50,006 bases of DNA from Rheinheimera baltica DSM 14885 (GCF_000425345.1 NZ_AUDG01000031.1:1-50006), one strand, 5' to 3'. Positions 11,701-19,423 are shown, counted from the first letter of the stretch. Numbers and translations: made by a program. Notes: generated from the sequence alone by a model not told the origin.

Positions 11701-14247
11701 AGTATTGTTTATTGGGGTAAGGGTTAATCCTGCCGGCGCTGTGACAAGGCTAAACTCGATTGCGTCATTATAATTGTCATTATCTCCCGCGCTTATTCTG
11801 TCTTCGAATGACACCGTTGCAAAAGCAACATTTTTAGGATTATTGGTAAATACAGGTGGTTGGTTAAGATCAGGCACAAGCAACGTAAACTGTGCCTGAT
11901 TATATGTTTGACCATCCGTAACGACAGTAATAGTAATATCTTTAGTACCTATATCCCCCCGCTCTGGTGCCCAACTTAGTAAGCCGCTGTCTGGATGCAT
12001 AGTCATTTGTGCCGGAGCAGATTCGAGCATAAAACACGTCAGTACATCGTTGGCGTTGGCAACAGTAAACGGAATGAACGTTTTGCGGTGTATACTGGCC
12101 ACCAGATTTGATGGCGGCTGTATGTTCAAGTCAACATCATGCTGAAAATCAGAAAGTGCTGCACTGTCATGGCGCGCAAATAAATCCTCACAGCTCAACA
12201 ACGTATTGCCAGATAAACCCACTACTAACTGCAGCGGCTGCTCAGGTTGCTCACTATTAAAACCTTCGTATATATCAGTGTCATAGATACTCACGCCATC
12301 ATCATCGGCAAATTTCATCTCTGCTAAATGATTGTAATGGCTAAAAAAGTTAACAAAGCGCAGTTCATCTGCTGCAGAATAGGTTTTAATAATTAAATCA
12401 TTAGCCATGCGTCGCATATTTTGAAACACAGTTTGGCGGGAAACTCCCTCAGCAAAGTTTAAATGTACTTTAAGTGCAGTATCGCCTAGCGTATAGACAA
12501 CGTCTTTGCCATGTCCGGCTTCGAACTGCAACGTCAATCGTTGTTCATCCCAACTATAAACGGTGCCTTCTGCATCAGTTTCGTATGATGGGGCGGTATA
12601 TTGCGCAATGATAATGTCATCACCAGCCTTGGCATCAATACTGGTGACTGCCATCCGGTTTAGTAAAATATCGCCGCCCTCTGTGCCTTGCAACAGAGTT
12701 TCGCCTGAACGGCCTAAAATGAGTTGGCGCGCTGGTAAGGATTGCGATGGTGCTGTGGCGCTAAAAATGGGAAACAACTGCTGGCGGGTAAGTGTTTGGC
12801 CTGAGTCTAATTTAAACAGCTCTATGGTGTTAGCCAGAGTAAAAAAGCTTTGTATCGTTAATGTTTGGCCGCTTTGGCCAATGCGCAACATTAAATCGTT
12901 GCCCGAGCGCACTAAGCCGCTGCTAATATCGCTCCAGGCAATATCGGCGGCAAAATGCACTTCGTTACTGCCTTCGGTATCGATAATGACATCTGCACCA
13001 TCACCTTTAGCAATAACATAGCGATTATTGCCGGCGCCGCCGAGCATAATGTCGTTGCCGGTACCGGCACGGAACAGTGAAGCACGCTCATCAGAAATTA
13101 ATAAGTCATCTTGTGCAGTGCCGTCGATAATAACAAAATTGGTTTCATCGCCAGTGTCACAGCTATCACCCTGACAGGGATCAGGATCTTCACCGCCACC
13201 AGAACCATCACCGTCATCACCGCCACCAGAACCACCGCCATCATCTCCACCGTCACCATTGCCTTCACCTGGTGCGTTATTATCAAAGCTAACGCCCGGT
13301 GCTACCATATAGTAATGATGCGCTTGCTCTGGGGGAGCGACGCCAAACAGGCCAAACAGCTGAGCAGCGTCTATGTCGCCGCCGCTGGTAAAGCGAATTT
13401 GCGAGATGGTATTAGCACGGGTAAAAAACTGATACACCGTTACTTCGCTACCATCCTGGCTGTTAATAAGCTGCAAATCATCACCACTGCGGCGAAGGTT
13501 CATAGCAATATCGTTAAAAGCTACGTCAGCACCAAACAAAATGGTATTGTTACCCTCGTAAGCAACAATCAGGTTTTTGCCGCTGTTTAAACCAAACTCC
13601 ATGGTTACCGCAGGGCCGCGAGGAACCAGAATATCGTTACCCGCTAAACTTTGCATAAGCAAGGTGCCATGACGAGCAATCAGCACTTCTGCATTAGCGC
13701 TGCCGGTTAGTTCTGAGTCTGGTGCCTGAGCGGTGACAAGCTCGGGTAAAGCCGCGGTTGCCGTTGGTGCGGCCATGCCAAAAGCACCAAACAGCTGGGC
13801 ATTGCTAATTGTCTGGCCATTGCTTAAACGAAATTGGTTGATGGTATTGCTATGTGAAAAGAAAAATTTCACAGTGAGTGTTTGACCGCCTTGGCCAATG
13901 CGCAGCACCAAATCGTCACCCGACTTCATTAAGCCACTGGCAATATCCGAAAAGCTAATTCCTGCGTCAAATTCAACAGTGTTATTTCCTGACAGCTCGT
14001 AAATAGTGTCTGCACCGTCATCTTTACTGATGACATAAGTATTGTCGCCAACACCACCGATAATAAAATCATCGCCACGGCCCGCCTCAACTCGAGTTGT
14101 TACAGAATCTGCAACAATCATATCTCGACCATCGGTACCTATAACACTACTAGCCTCAGTAGCTTTAATACTGCAACAGAACAAAATAACACTGGCAAAA
14201 AATAGCGTAAAAAATTTATTAATCATCAACTTAAATGGCACTAGCAT
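2734..14247 (-). CDS. Giant secreted Rhs toxin with RTX, PKD, DUF1566 and CAP domains
   Basis: About 3,837 residues. Domains (approximate residues): Sec signal peptide 1-32 (hydrophobic FFTLFFASVILFCCS); two RTX-related blocks 35-310; Gly/Asp-rich linker 320-370; two more RTX-related blocks 371-650; two Ig/cadherin-like domains 713-893; a DUF1566 pair 897-1203; PKD-like repeats 1203-1643; CAP (SCP) domain 1670-1870 with GHYNDGRSPMQRM and WGHRNHLL; a Big-2 domain 1916-2000; a carboxypeptidase regulatory-like domain 2026-2096; an acidic Ca-binding-like stretch (LDTNGDGTVDG) near 2256; a second DUF1566 pair 2550-2825; YD/RHS repeats 2825-3630; core end 3632-3690 ([10 protein letters not shown]); variable tip 3691-3837. 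The tip (QAREAATRNGYVEK, SNSHGPIF) vaguely resembles Ntox21-type RNase tips; this is unsure. A TTG at 14310 is too close to the predicted promoter. I chose ATG 14247, which has GGAAG ten bases ahead; ATG 14226 is possible. The signal peptide and lack of VgrG/PAAR neighbours suggest Sec-dependent surface export and not type VI delivery. Confidence 0.85.
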   Translation of the reverse strand: MLVPFKLMINKFFTLFFASVILFCCSIKATEASSVIGTDGRDMIVADSVTTRVEAGRGDDFIIGGVGDNTYVISKDDGADTIYELSGNNTVEFDAGISFSDIASGLMKSGDDLVLRIGQGGQTLTVKFFFSHSNTINQFRLSNGQTISNAQLFGAFGMAAPTATAALPELVTAQAPDSELTGSANAEVLIARHGTLLMQSLAGNDILVPRGPAVTMEFGLNSGKNLIVAYEGNNTILFGADVAFNDIAMNLRRSGDDLQLINSQDGSEVTVYQFFTRANTISQIRFTSGGDIDAAQLFGLFGVAPPEQAHHYYMVAPGVSFDNNAPGEGNGDGGDDGGGSGGGDDGDGSGGGEDPDPCQGDSCDTGDETNFVIIDGTAQDDLLISDERASLFRAGTGNDIMLGGAGNNRYVIAKGDGADVIIDTEGSNEVHFAADIAWSDISSGLVRSGNDLMLRIGQSGQTLTIQSFFTLANTIELFKLDSGQTLTRQQLFPIFSATAPSQSLPARQLILGRSGETLLQGTEGGDILLNRMAVTSIDAKAGDDIIIAQYTAPSYETDAEGTVYSWDEQRLTLQFEAGHGKDVVYTLGDTALKVHLNFAEGVSRQTVFQNMRRMANDLIIKTYSAADELRFVNFFSHYNHLAEMKFADDDGVSIYDTDIYEGFNSEQPEQPLQLVVGLSGNTLLSCEDLFARHDSAALSDFQHDVDLNIQPPSNLVASIHRKTFIPFTVANANDVLTCFMLESAPAQMTMHPDSGLLSWAPERGDIGTKDITITVVTDGQTYNQAQFTLLVPDLNQPPVFTNNPKNVAFATVSFEDRISAGDNDNYNDAIEFSLVTAPAGLTLTPINNTQADILWQPNAEQVGTHDVVIRAQDKYGKYSELSYSIEVKTFHTLANVPPGYSKVPKTGAITFDSAREDGSTRLGTERVFERDHAREVVRDRVSDLVWQDNAEVLDLQTSYGGAKQYCQNLEHGGITDWRLPTRLELAYLPNMDTRKYEDAFKFGWVSSRYEKSFHAEKVFGTHYADTRSWETIVDRIPRSLNITDHAYVRCVSGAKPYQPKYVRATLFDVVADSTHLLLWEDQARILGQESLAWEEQAQYCANLDLAGFDDWRLPNNYESQTLASLFDENGGGLFNGSARMPFSFKYLPLMSGDSFGSWLSANKGTYFKYRRGNEHYVFDMTAQVDRDPSNGVPLTGYSRCVRTYSPAVAKVTTLQYGVYANDTIRLDAGGTYATESRIVRYQWKSLTNQQILGEGEAIDVSFDMAGQYQIELTVWDQIGLSEIAPDIVTVNVKSLPVPVVTIPTEGLTVGQNIVLDASGSYFTDGEIKAFRWYSLPDNQLLGEGNNINVTASQPGLMQYRLEIIYDDGRVLSHIVEFTVTAEPPVAHIAAVPTALPVGSALTLDGSASSDADGEIVAYRWYRLPEQTLVGEQNTLVLNALTAGLHQYRLEVEDNSGLTSDVIVAFTFTAEPPLAHIAAVPAVLPVGSNLTLDASASSDADGEIVAYRWYRLPEQMMVGEQSTLVLNTIAAGLHQYRLEVEDNIGLTGDVQVSFEAGYVPVAVIDGTTSAYLDTELTLNALNSTIISGQLSYNWQLDQEYVSDQAVVTLNLSQAGTYQLTLQVTSELGFSDSSSVALTILPSRELTVCPVQPVTDDRGYNGLYPDDNIAWTGGNAETVDDIARAFNYARSLDPSVHQYLLMPEQAQWDAMSVQQKGLYLVNAERVARGIKPYAGFDAAMVEVAQTYATYIQSRNQVIGHYNDGRSPMQRMQAHSYIGANADSFISKPESVAGATDPNPISDNIALAKAIYFWLYYDKDWFVAFGIDGTPWGHRNHLLQTGLDDNHADNTTEGVVGFGLAKGLYQPGVNPVIKHGAVTVFKTIDQGPSWDNSRIQTVDVSQARGCPVHQLEVDVNEAELSGLRQLTITPASVHLAVGQSTQLSLTGIYSDGSQRDLTALAQFKADAYSVVSVQNGVLYAEQTGDTTVSVSLAGIESNRVVISIGEPADTTVLNGTEAEPLKAYIAENATVHSINPLAVAVYSGVVQDRYGYPMADVQLSLLKAPEYGSVKTNADGRFMLAGPAGEQTVVYEKPGYVVLQRSTIGASSSWAALPNVTLLERDSKQSLIDLTAGTAQVHQSSVISDEFGERRATVVFNGITSAEIRSQNGARRPISQFMFSATEFETPASMPGELPAETAFTWASDLHVDGTHYTDSVHYNADVVLYLDNFLGFPVGEIVPVGYFDRTISKWIASPNGVVVRLLDTNGDGTVDGVDYNDDGIADDINSDGSTADEAIGLTGYAAGDTLWRAAFDHMTPYDLNWSAGSDGRDPNNPDADANGETELDIEECTAVGSYVTPKPLVLHDDIGITGTGIALHYSSQRTAGYQHKITATVSDDELPAGVVEMIATLEVAGRLFEQRFAPAINQQVEFIWDGNNAAGKRVEGGVRAQLRIGYAYPAAYLSSGNAASSGQPLSSFPMAWAQWGQTVTNVAGRENDVRWSSNVVPLFNIPQSPIANGWSLSEHHVLSPFNRIYLGDGSTMDVEAAGKVLKTGITESQYPGDDGSYQQFGADISYSITSHGTVQDNVTGLQWQHLTSPAVRFATKAQANSYCAALPQNPDTALPWRLPTSKEVAYTIDKAANVQFMAMYTTEMQSYWKQNTYNPDNRMIPALCVSGEPLDEKYSRELQASPADEVVVDSATGLMWQDSPANSSLQFGWQQAIDYCENLDHAGFEDWRLPNVNELSYALPNTVFSHQTSLPEMQQGRPWSPGVDFRRPYWASTPNVMAAATQAWALESAGYSHHRYEHTEQYYARCVRNDLTSIKSPYVFDRSGKHVRTLDQVTGKVLMHFDYNSAGQLVAVRDRFDNSLTIRRDSNGVATELETSDGYITRLTVDHQHDLRSVQYADNSAYSFSNVNGQIIEKRDPNGHLFSRGYDQHGRISYSDDSEGGIWRFFSERDTNTGNLRYGYTTAEDNLYETQLSKLSNGDLQQRIRFTDDSLQQSIRAADGLRNSYQSAGVSSVVDKTRDAVTGQPIPANISNTMPSGLQQQTVLQKQYGSNGTDTSRVTVSINTNGKVSTIHNDAVTGVKTELSAAQREVVYQYDPQTLLLSSVQVSGLATEHYRYDSRGRLVQTHAGDRLTQFEYAAHGKGNVTAVTDAEGYVTEYSYDVMGRVTSTRYPDGTELVLSYDSNGNVSSLTPPGQPAHQFHYNGVGNESAYTPPAVAGATVATTHYHYDRDRKLTGITRPDSQQINFSYATGSSQLQSLQAPQGDYAYSYNTHGQLTAVTSPYGIHNSYSYDGNLPLTESWSGLINGEVSYSYNNDFAVTAQCINGTDCINYSYDADGLITAAGNLNLTLAAQQGGVLTATQLGNIISVLEHNDFAELNSVTSRFNSQPLHSMALVRDNLGRITRKTEIVGADTVVSDYHYNSNGRLYKVVRNGDTVEYSFDANDNRLSKTSGSGVVSASYDAQDRLLTHGTCSYSYSANGELQQKQCGDAVTQYQYDVFGNLQSVTLPDSGAGVTSIEYLIDASNRRVGKTVNGTVQYGLLYGDQLNPVAQLDANNNVVARFVYGSLGNVPDYMVKGGVTYRIITDQLGSVRLVVNSQTGDIAQQLSYDEFGIVTQDTNPGFQPFGWAGGLYDADTGLTRFGARDYDAQTGRWTSKDPIRFGGGDSNLYGYVLGDPVNFIDPTGEILQVIVGRALFGAAREFLYQVVIEGRSLGCVDYWQVGAAALQGAFTGGVGGNAARSGIRGTAKSQYTNKQAREAATRNGYVEKGSNSHGPIFHKPKADPAWIGKSDTGHGPEMFKGYANQKQAEAGRKSKDSRLGSYDANMNKIGG
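3157..3367 (-). repeat. Rhs core-end repeat, copy 1 (in the intact gene)
   Basis: The conserved end of the YD shell, found again at 1982-2158 and 459-640. It marks the junction between constant shell and exchangeable tip. Confidence 0.85.
9597..10124 (-). repeat. Two near-identical 264-bp PKD units
   Basis: Two adjacent PKD-type units inside the giant gene repeat with a period of 264 bp (88 residues); for example CACAGCAGCAATATG occurs at 9811 and 10075. Both encode SSDADGEIVAYRWYRLPEQ. The near identity at DNA level shows a recent tandem duplication compared with the diverged neighbouring PKD units. Confidence 0.85.
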
Positions 14248-14326
14248 GGCTATGTTGCTTCCAATTTTCACAGGCACCTGTAAGCATTTGCTTAGACAAA
14301 GCTGCCCCAATAAAAAAATTGCTGCG

Positions 14327-14355
14327 ATACTAGTTACAAAATTTCACATTGTAAA
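14327..14355 (-). promoter_or_regulatory. Predicted sigma70 promoter of the giant rhs gene
   Basis: On the minus strand TTTACA, 17 bases, TAGTAT. Transcription would start near 14320, giving a leader of about 70 nt before ATG 14247. This argues against the upstream TTG at 14310 as the start. Confidence 0.5.
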
Positions 14356-14392
14356 TAAAATTGTTAAAGATTATTAAATATTTAACAAAACA

Positions 14393-14418
14393 AAAAAGCC
14401 GCTTTGCAGCGGCTTTTT
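14393..14418 (-). terminator. Intrinsic terminator after rraB
   Basis: AAAAAGCCGCT and AGCGGCTTTTT form an 11 bp stem with a 4 nt loop, 15 bases after the rraB stop. It separates the housekeeping run from the rhs locus. Confidence 0.85.
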
Positions 14419-14433
14419 ATTGGTTAAAGACGA

Positions 14434-14808
14434 TTATTCTTCGTCGTCTTCGTCATAATCTACATCGTCTTCGTCACCTTCAAAGTAGGTGCCCCAGCCG
14501 TCGTATTCTACATGATGTTTTTTCGCCAGTGCTTCCAGCTTTATCGCATCGGAAACAATGGTTTCAGTTACCAACGATTGCTCGCGTATAGCGTCGAATA
14601 CCCAGGCATTACTGCCGTCTTCAAACTCAACTTCTTCGGCGTCGGTTACTTCGTAACCTAACTTAAATAGCTCTACCGCCAATTTTTCTAATTTGGCGAA
14701 GTCTTTGTCGTAAAAATGATGCTCAATAGTGTACTGCGCGTCTGGATCGCTGCCATCTTCTAATAATGCGGCGATGGTGTCTTCAGTAAATTCCTGCCAG
14801 TTTTCCAT
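14434..14808 (-). CDS. rraB: RraB, regulator of RNase E activity B
   Basis: 124 residues. RraB-family proteins bind the C-terminal half of RNase E and damp mRNA decay for a subset of transcripts. The family signatures LLEDGSDPDAQYTIEHH (near 15), LGYEVTDAEEVEFEDG (near 50) and VEYDGWGTYFE (near 101) match the E. coli protein closely, and the acidic tail DEDDVDYDEDDEE is typical. I chose ATG 14808, which has AAGAG seven bases ahead and gives the usual length; the frame is open further upstream but that part reads inside plsC. It begins four bases after the plsC stop, so the two are probably cotranscribed, and it ends at a strong terminator. Confidence 0.93.
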   Translation of the reverse strand: MENWQEFTEDTIAALLEDGSDPDAQYTIEHHFYDKDFAKLEKLAVELFKLGYEVTDAEEVEFEDGSNAWVFDAIREQSLVTETIVSDAIKLEALAKKHHVEYDGWGTYFEGDEDDVDYDEDDEE

Positions 14809-14812
14809 AAAA

Positions 14813-15559
14813 TTACTCTTTAGCTTTAATATTGTTGGCAGTGTAGTCGTTGCCAAGTTCGCTATCAAGTAGCGCTATCTGTTGCTGCATTTGCTGATGA
14901 ATATTTTGTGCAAATTCACGAATATTTACCTGATCACGTTGCAGTGTTTGTGGCGCCATTATTTGCACAATCACCTTGCCATTGTTCCAGCGGTTTAATT
15001 TAAATTGGCCATGGGTACTACTCATACACACTGGCACCACCGGCACGTTGGCTTCAAGTGCAATATGAAATGCGCCCATTTTAAATGGCAATAATCCCCG
15101 GCCATAACTGCGTGTACCCTCAGGAAACATCCATACTGAAATCTTGTCACGGCCAATACGTTCTGCAGCACCTAACATTGCACCTAATGCCCGACTTTTG
15201 TTTTGCCTGTCGATGAGAATATTGCCGCTTAACCAATATAGCTGACCAAAGAAAGGAATAAATTTCAGGCTTTTTTTACCAATCGTAACAGTACGCAACT
15301 CAACCGCGTTACTGATGGTAAATAAGTCGAGATTATTTTGATGATTCGCGATGTAAACACAAGGTTGGCCAATGTCGGCGCCGTTATGCTGACGGATCTC
15401 TACTTTCAGGCCAAAAATCCATGCTGCCCAACCGTACCAATGTGAAAAAATATACACGTTGTTGGGATGAAATGGCCTAACCAAGCAAATCAGTAAACCT
15501 GCGACGGTACTAAGTAAAAAAAACAAGATTAATAAAACTATCCGAACTACCGCTATCAC
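14813..15559 (-). CDS. plsC: 1-acyl-sn-glycerol-3-phosphate acyltransferase
   Basis: About 248 residues. It transfers an acyl chain to the 2-position of lysophosphatidic acid to make phosphatidic acid at the inner membrane. An N-terminal hydrophobic helix (about 6-30) is followed by the acyltransferase motifs NHQNNLD (the HX4D catalytic pair, near 72), the FPEGTRS substrate motif near 145 and VPVVPVCMS near 172. I chose GTG 15559 because GGAG lies seven bases ahead; a TTG at 15571 is an alternative but that codon forms part of this Shine-Dalgarno region. plsC next to parC is the order known from E. coli. It lies 87 bases behind parC with a hairpin between, and four bases ahead of rraB. Confidence 0.92.
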   Translation of the reverse strand: MIAVVRIVLLILFFLLSTVAGLLICLVRPFHPNNVYIFSHWYGWAAWIFGLKVEIRQHNGADIGQPCVYIANHQNNLDLFTISNAVELRTVTIGKKSLKFIPFFGQLYWLSGNILIDRQNKSRALGAMLGAAERIGRDKISVWMFPEGTRSYGRGLLPFKMGAFHIALEANVPVVPVCMSSTHGQFKLNRWNNGKVIVQIMAPQTLQRDQVNIREFAQNIHQQMQQQIALLDSELGNDYTANNIKAKE

Positions 15560-15607
15560 CAGGTTCTCCAAATTGCTGCCGCGTATTGTTGACGTTTATT
15601 GCAGCAT

Positions 15608-15634
15608 AAAAAAAGCGCCATAAAACAGGCGCCC
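15608..15634 (-). terminator. Terminator or attenuator after parC
   Basis: On the minus strand GGCGCC, an 8 nt loop, GGCGC and then a run of seven T. It stands between parC and plsC and probably reduces read-through into plsC. Confidence 0.7.
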
Positions 15635-15646
15635 AGTATAACGGGT

Positions 15647-17950
15647 TTAATCGGTACTGCTGGTTTGATCACTGCCACTTGGTTCAGTACCCGTGTCATC
15701 AACCTGATTTACCAACACCGCATAAATACGCTGCAAACCACGAGGTAATTTGTTTCCGCGCCGGCCGCGCTCGCCATGGTAATGCGCCAGATCGTCTGCT
15801 TTTAACCCTAATTTACGTTTTCCGGCAACCAAGGTAACACTGCCTGTAGCAGGCACTATGGCTAACTGACTAACATACTCTTCACGGCTAGAGGCCCTGG
15901 CAGACGGTATCGACATTAATTTGTTGCCCTTGCCTTTACTTAGCTTCGGTAAATCTGCCACCGGGAATACCAGCATCCGCCCTTCATTAGAAATACACAG
16001 CACCAGATCCGTATCAGGGTGTTTCACCACCATTGGCGCCATGACTTTGGCGCCCAATGGCAAGCTTAGTACTGCTTTACCGGCTTTATTACGGCTAAGT
16101 AAGTCGCTGTACTCCGCAACAAAACCGTAACCGGCATCACTGGCTAGAAGCAGTGCTTGTTTCTCGTCACCTAATAACACATGGTCAAAACTTTCCCCCG
16201 CTACCACAGCAAAACGGCCGCTTAACGGCTCGCCTTGCCCACGGGCTGATGGCAGTTCATGCGCTTCGGTGGCAAAACTGCGGCCCGAGGAGTCTATAAA
16301 CACCGCCAGCTGATTAGAACGGCCACTGGCTAGGGCTTTAAAGGCATCGCCCGCTTTGTAGCTAAGCGCATTGCCGTCGATATCATGGCCTTTGGCACAG
16401 CGTACCCAGCCTTTTTCAGATAACACCACACTAACCGGCTCACTGGGCAATAGCTCTTTTTCGCTCAGTGCTTTCGCTTCGCCCCGTTGTACTATCGGGC
16501 TTCTGCGATCATCGCCATATTTTTCTGCGTCAGCTAACAACTCATCACGAATAAGCTTAGTTAGCTTTTTCTCTGAGCCTAAAATCGCCTGTAACTTGTC
16601 ACGCTCTTTGGCGAGTTCATCTAACTCGCCACGAATTTTCATTTCTTCCAGCTTGGCTAAATGCCGTAGCTTTAACTCAAGAATGGCTTCCGCCTGGCGC
16701 TCGGTAATACCGAAGTGAGCGATTAACTCTGGTTTTGGTTCATCGTACGTGCGAATAATGCGGATCACTTCGTCGATGTTTAAAAAGGCGGTTAATAAAC
16801 CTTCTAAAACATGAATCCGGTCCAGCACCTTATTTAAGCGGTATTGCAATCTGCGCCGTACGGTATCGCGGCGGAACTGCAGCCACTCGCTGAGAATTTC
16901 CAGCAGGTTTTTCACGCGCGGACGATTGTCCAGACCCAGAATATTAATATTAACGCGATAGCTGCGTTCCAGATCGGTGGTGGCAAACAGATGCTGCATG
17001 AGCTGCTCAACATCAATGCGATTCGAGCGTGGTACAATAACGATACGGGTGGGGTTTTCATGATCGGACTCATCACGTAAATCACTCACCATGGGCAGTT
17101 TTTTGGCTTGCATCTGCGCAGCAATTTGCTCCAGTATTTTGCCACCTGAGGTTTGATGCGGTAATGCCGTTATGACAATATCGCCGTCTTCCTGCAGGTA
17201 TACAGCACGCATCTTTATGCTGCCGCGACCGGTCTGGTAAATAGTCGCTAAATCAACTGCCGGGCTGATAATTTCTGCGTCGGTTGGGTAATCCGGGCCT
17301 TTTACGTACTGCATTAAATCCAGTACAGTACTTTGTGGGTTGTCCAGTAGTGCTGCACAGGCATGTGCCACTTCACGCGCATTATGCGGTGGTATATCGG
17401 TTGCCATACCCACTGCAATACCGGTAATACCATTTAGCAAAATATGTGGCAGCCTGGCAGGCAGCACTTTGGGCTCTTCTAAAGTACCGTCAAAGTTGGG
17501 CAACCAATCGGTAGTACCCGCGCCAAGCTCTGACAATAACACTTCAGAGAATCGAGACAATTTAGCTTCGGTATAGCGCATTGCCGCAAATGATTTTGGA
17601 TCGTCCGGTGCACCCCAGTTTCCCTGTCCATCTACCAGCGGATAACGATAAGAGAACGGCTGCGCCATTAGTACCATGGCTTCATAGCAGGCAGAATCAC
17701 CGTGCGGATGAAACTTACCCAGTACGTCACCCACAGTACGGGCTGACTTTTTGTATTTTGCCAGATGTGACAAACCCAGCTCAGACATGGCATATACAAT
17801 TCGCCGCTGCACCGGTTTTAACCCATCGCCTATATGGGGCAATGCTCTATCCATAATGACGTACATGGAATAGTTTAAGTAGGCTTCCTCAGTAAAACGA
17901 CGCAGCGGTAACTGTTCAACGCCATCATAGGAAATTACAGTCTCTGTCAT
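15647..17950 (-). CDS. parC: DNA topoisomerase IV subunit A
   Basis: 767 residues. ParC cleaves and rejoins DNA; with ParE it unlinks sister chromosomes. The catalytic tyrosine is Tyr126 in [10 protein letters not shown]. The quinolone-determining helix reads [10 protein letters not shown] (81-90), with Ser86 and Glu90 at the positions of E. coli Ser80 and Glu84, i.e. the susceptible form. GyrA/ParC winged-helix features ([18 protein letters not shown]) are near 33, and degenerate C-terminal beta-pinwheel blades run from about 500. The ATG lies three bases after the stop of the TPR gene, and its GGATAA Shine-Dalgarno region overlaps that gene's last codons, so translation is probably coupled. 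Length is normal for the family. Confidence 0.97.
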   Translation of the reverse strand: MTETVISYDGVEQLPLRRFTEEAYLNYSMYVIMDRALPHIGDGLKPVQRRIVYAMSELGLSHLAKYKKSARTVGDVLGKFHPHGDSACYEAMVLMAQPFSYRYPLVDGQGNWGAPDDPKSFAAMRYTEAKLSRFSEVLLSELGAGTTDWLPNFDGTLEEPKVLPARLPHILLNGITGIAVGMATDIPPHNAREVAHACAALLDNPQSTVLDLMQYVKGPDYPTDAEIISPAVDLATIYQTGRGSIKMRAVYLQEDGDIVITALPHQTSGGKILEQIAAQMQAKKLPMVSDLRDESDHENPTRIVIVPRSNRIDVEQLMQHLFATTDLERSYRVNINILGLDNRPRVKNLLEILSEWLQFRRDTVRRRLQYRLNKVLDRIHVLEGLLTAFLNIDEVIRIIRTYDEPKPELIAHFGITERQAEAILELKLRHLAKLEEMKIRGELDELAKERDKLQAILGSEKKLTKLIRDELLADAEKYGDDRRSPIVQRGEAKALSEKELLPSEPVSVVLSEKGWVRCAKGHDIDGNALSYKAGDAFKALASGRSNQLAVFIDSSGRSFATEAHELPSARGQGEPLSGRFAVVAGESFDHVLLGDEKQALLLASDAGYGFVAEYSDLLSRNKAGKAVLSLPLGAKVMAPMVVKHPDTDLVLCISNEGRMLVFPVADLPKLSKGKGNKLMSIPSARASSREEYVSQLAIVPATGSVTLVAGKRKLGLKADDLAHYHGERGRRGNKLPRGLQRIYAVLVNQVDDTGTEPSGSDQTSSTD

Positions 17951-17953
17951 AAC

Positions 17954-19375
17954 TTATCCTGTTTGCCCGGGAGTGTCTGAGGTGGTTACCCGGAGTTTAT
18001 GTTTTTGCCGGGTGAGTTGCCACAGTAATAAAACAAGGAGCACCAGCGTACTGCAACTGAGGATTGCCAGCCAAAGTAACTGCACCTGACGTTGCCGCTC
18101 AGCTTGTTGCAAGCGTAGTGTTTTTAATTCGTTGTCTTGTTCTAACAGCCTGTTCTGTTGGACCTGACGCTCATGTTCAAAGCCAATACGCAGATGTTCT
18201 ACTGCCAGCTCGTTTTCTTTGTTGCGGACACCCTCAAACACATAAACAAAATCATCCAGTTGTCGATATGCCCGTTCATATTCGCCCAATTCAGCCAGCA
18301 ATTGCGCCTTTAGATACCATACATTTAGCCGGGTTGGGCTATCCGCTTCGACCCCTTCATCTGTTAAACCGCGCTCAGCTAATATCACTTGCTGCATCGC
18401 CATCGATGCCTGCTTTAAGTTTAGATAAATCTTTGCTTTTTCATAATGATGGGTAGAAATGTGTAATGTAGATTGCAACAAAGGTAAGTAATGCTCGGCC
18501 TTGGCAATATAGGATAACGCGGCATCACCACTGCCACTTTCACTACTGGTTATGGCAAGCCCTAAATACGCATGGTACAAATTAACATTGTCCTGCACCT
18601 GCAGACTCTTTTGCAACATCATGTTGTACGTCTCAAGTGATAAAGAATATTGCTCCAAATAACTGTAGGTGCGGGCCAGATTAAACAGCACCGCAATTTG
18701 TTCTTTTTGCCAGCCGAGTTGCTCATATAACTGTAAAGCGGTGCTAAGCAAATCAATAGCCTCTTGCTCATACGCCATAGACGCATATAGCAGCCCCAAT
18801 TCAGCATTCACTTCGGCTAGTAATTCAGTGTCGTTTACTGCCGGAGCACGTTGATAAGTATCTTTTAACAATGCCAGTGCTTGTTGTTGCTGGTTTTGGG
18901 CACTTAACACAGCGGCATGATTAATTTGCCCCATGAGTGTTTGCTTATCGTTTTCCAGCAATGTCGCCAGCGCAATACCCTGCTGATAATATTGTAACGC
19001 CAACGGATAATTGGCTTGCATTTCCAACGCGAAACCCAGCGTATAGAGCAGTTTTACTTTAAGTACGGATTGCTCGTCGCCCAAAATACTAAGGCCTTGC
19101 TGAGCGGCTTGCTGTTGTTCCTGATGTCGCCCCAAACCGTCTAGTAAAGAGGCTTGTTGAAAATACCAGTTCGCTTGCTGATACACTGATAAACTGCCCA
19201 CATCGTCCTTGTGCTGTAGCAACAGCTTTAGCATTGCCTCAGGTTCCTGACGTTGTAACGCAGCAACCTGTGCAAGCCACTCGGGTGGTTCATCAGCCGT
19301 TTCTGCTGTTTGCGCAACAGCAAGTTGCAGCCATAACACACTGCAAAGCAGTGTAGAGGTAATATACTTCGTCAC
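17954..19375 (-). CDS. TPR membrane protein between parE and parC
   Basis: 473 residues, GTG start with AAGG about ten bases ahead. A signal peptide (1-21, ending AVAQ) leads into at least six tetratricopeptide-like repeats (about 70-390; for example LLYTLGFALEMQANYPLALQ and AVLFNLARTYSYLEQY), then a glutamine/leucine-rich coiled coil (about 395-435), a transmembrane helix (about 437-458) and a short basic tail. This is the layout of the periplasmic sensor half of TPR-type diguanylate cyclases and histidine kinases, but the protein ends right after the helix, with no output domain. It could be a truncated sensor or a scaffold that binds envelope partners. It is 48 bases after parE and three before parC, so it is cotranscribed with topoisomerase IV; no functional link is known to me. 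Confidence 0.8.
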   Translation of the reverse strand: MTKYITSTLLCSVLWLQLAVAQTAETADEPPEWLAQVAALQRQEPEAMLKLLLQHKDDVGSLSVYQQANWYFQQASLLDGLGRHQEQQQAAQQGLSILGDEQSVLKVKLLYTLGFALEMQANYPLALQYYQQGIALATLLENDKQTLMGQINHAAVLSAQNQQQQALALLKDTYQRAPAVNDTELLAEVNAELGLLYASMAYEQEAIDLLSTALQLYEQLGWQKEQIAVLFNLARTYSYLEQYSLSLETYNMMLQKSLQVQDNVNLYHAYLGLAITSSESGSGDAALSYIAKAEHYLPLLQSTLHISTHHYEKAKIYLNLKQASMAMQQVILAERGLTDEGVEADSPTRLNVWYLKAQLLAELGEYERAYRQLDDFVYVFEGVRNKENELAVEHLRIGFEHERQVQQNRLLEQDNELKTLRLQQAERQRQVQLLWLAILSCSTLVLLVLLLWQLTRQKHKLRVTTSDTPGQTG

Positions 19376-19423
19376 ACTATTGATGCCTTATACATATAAT
19401 TGCTTTAACACTGTGTGCAGCAC

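Noticed and set aside
14160..14240. Lipoprotein signal in the giant Rhs protein (ILFCCS)
   Set aside because: The residues before the Cys do not fit a lipobox; an ordinary signal peptide is more likely.
2734..14247. Type VI secretion effector
   Set aside because: No PAAR or VgrG segment or neighbour is visible and the protein begins with a Sec signal peptide.
16700..17720. Quinolone-resistance changes in ParC
   Set aside because: Ser86 and Glu90, equivalent to E. coli Ser80 and Glu84, are the susceptible residues.
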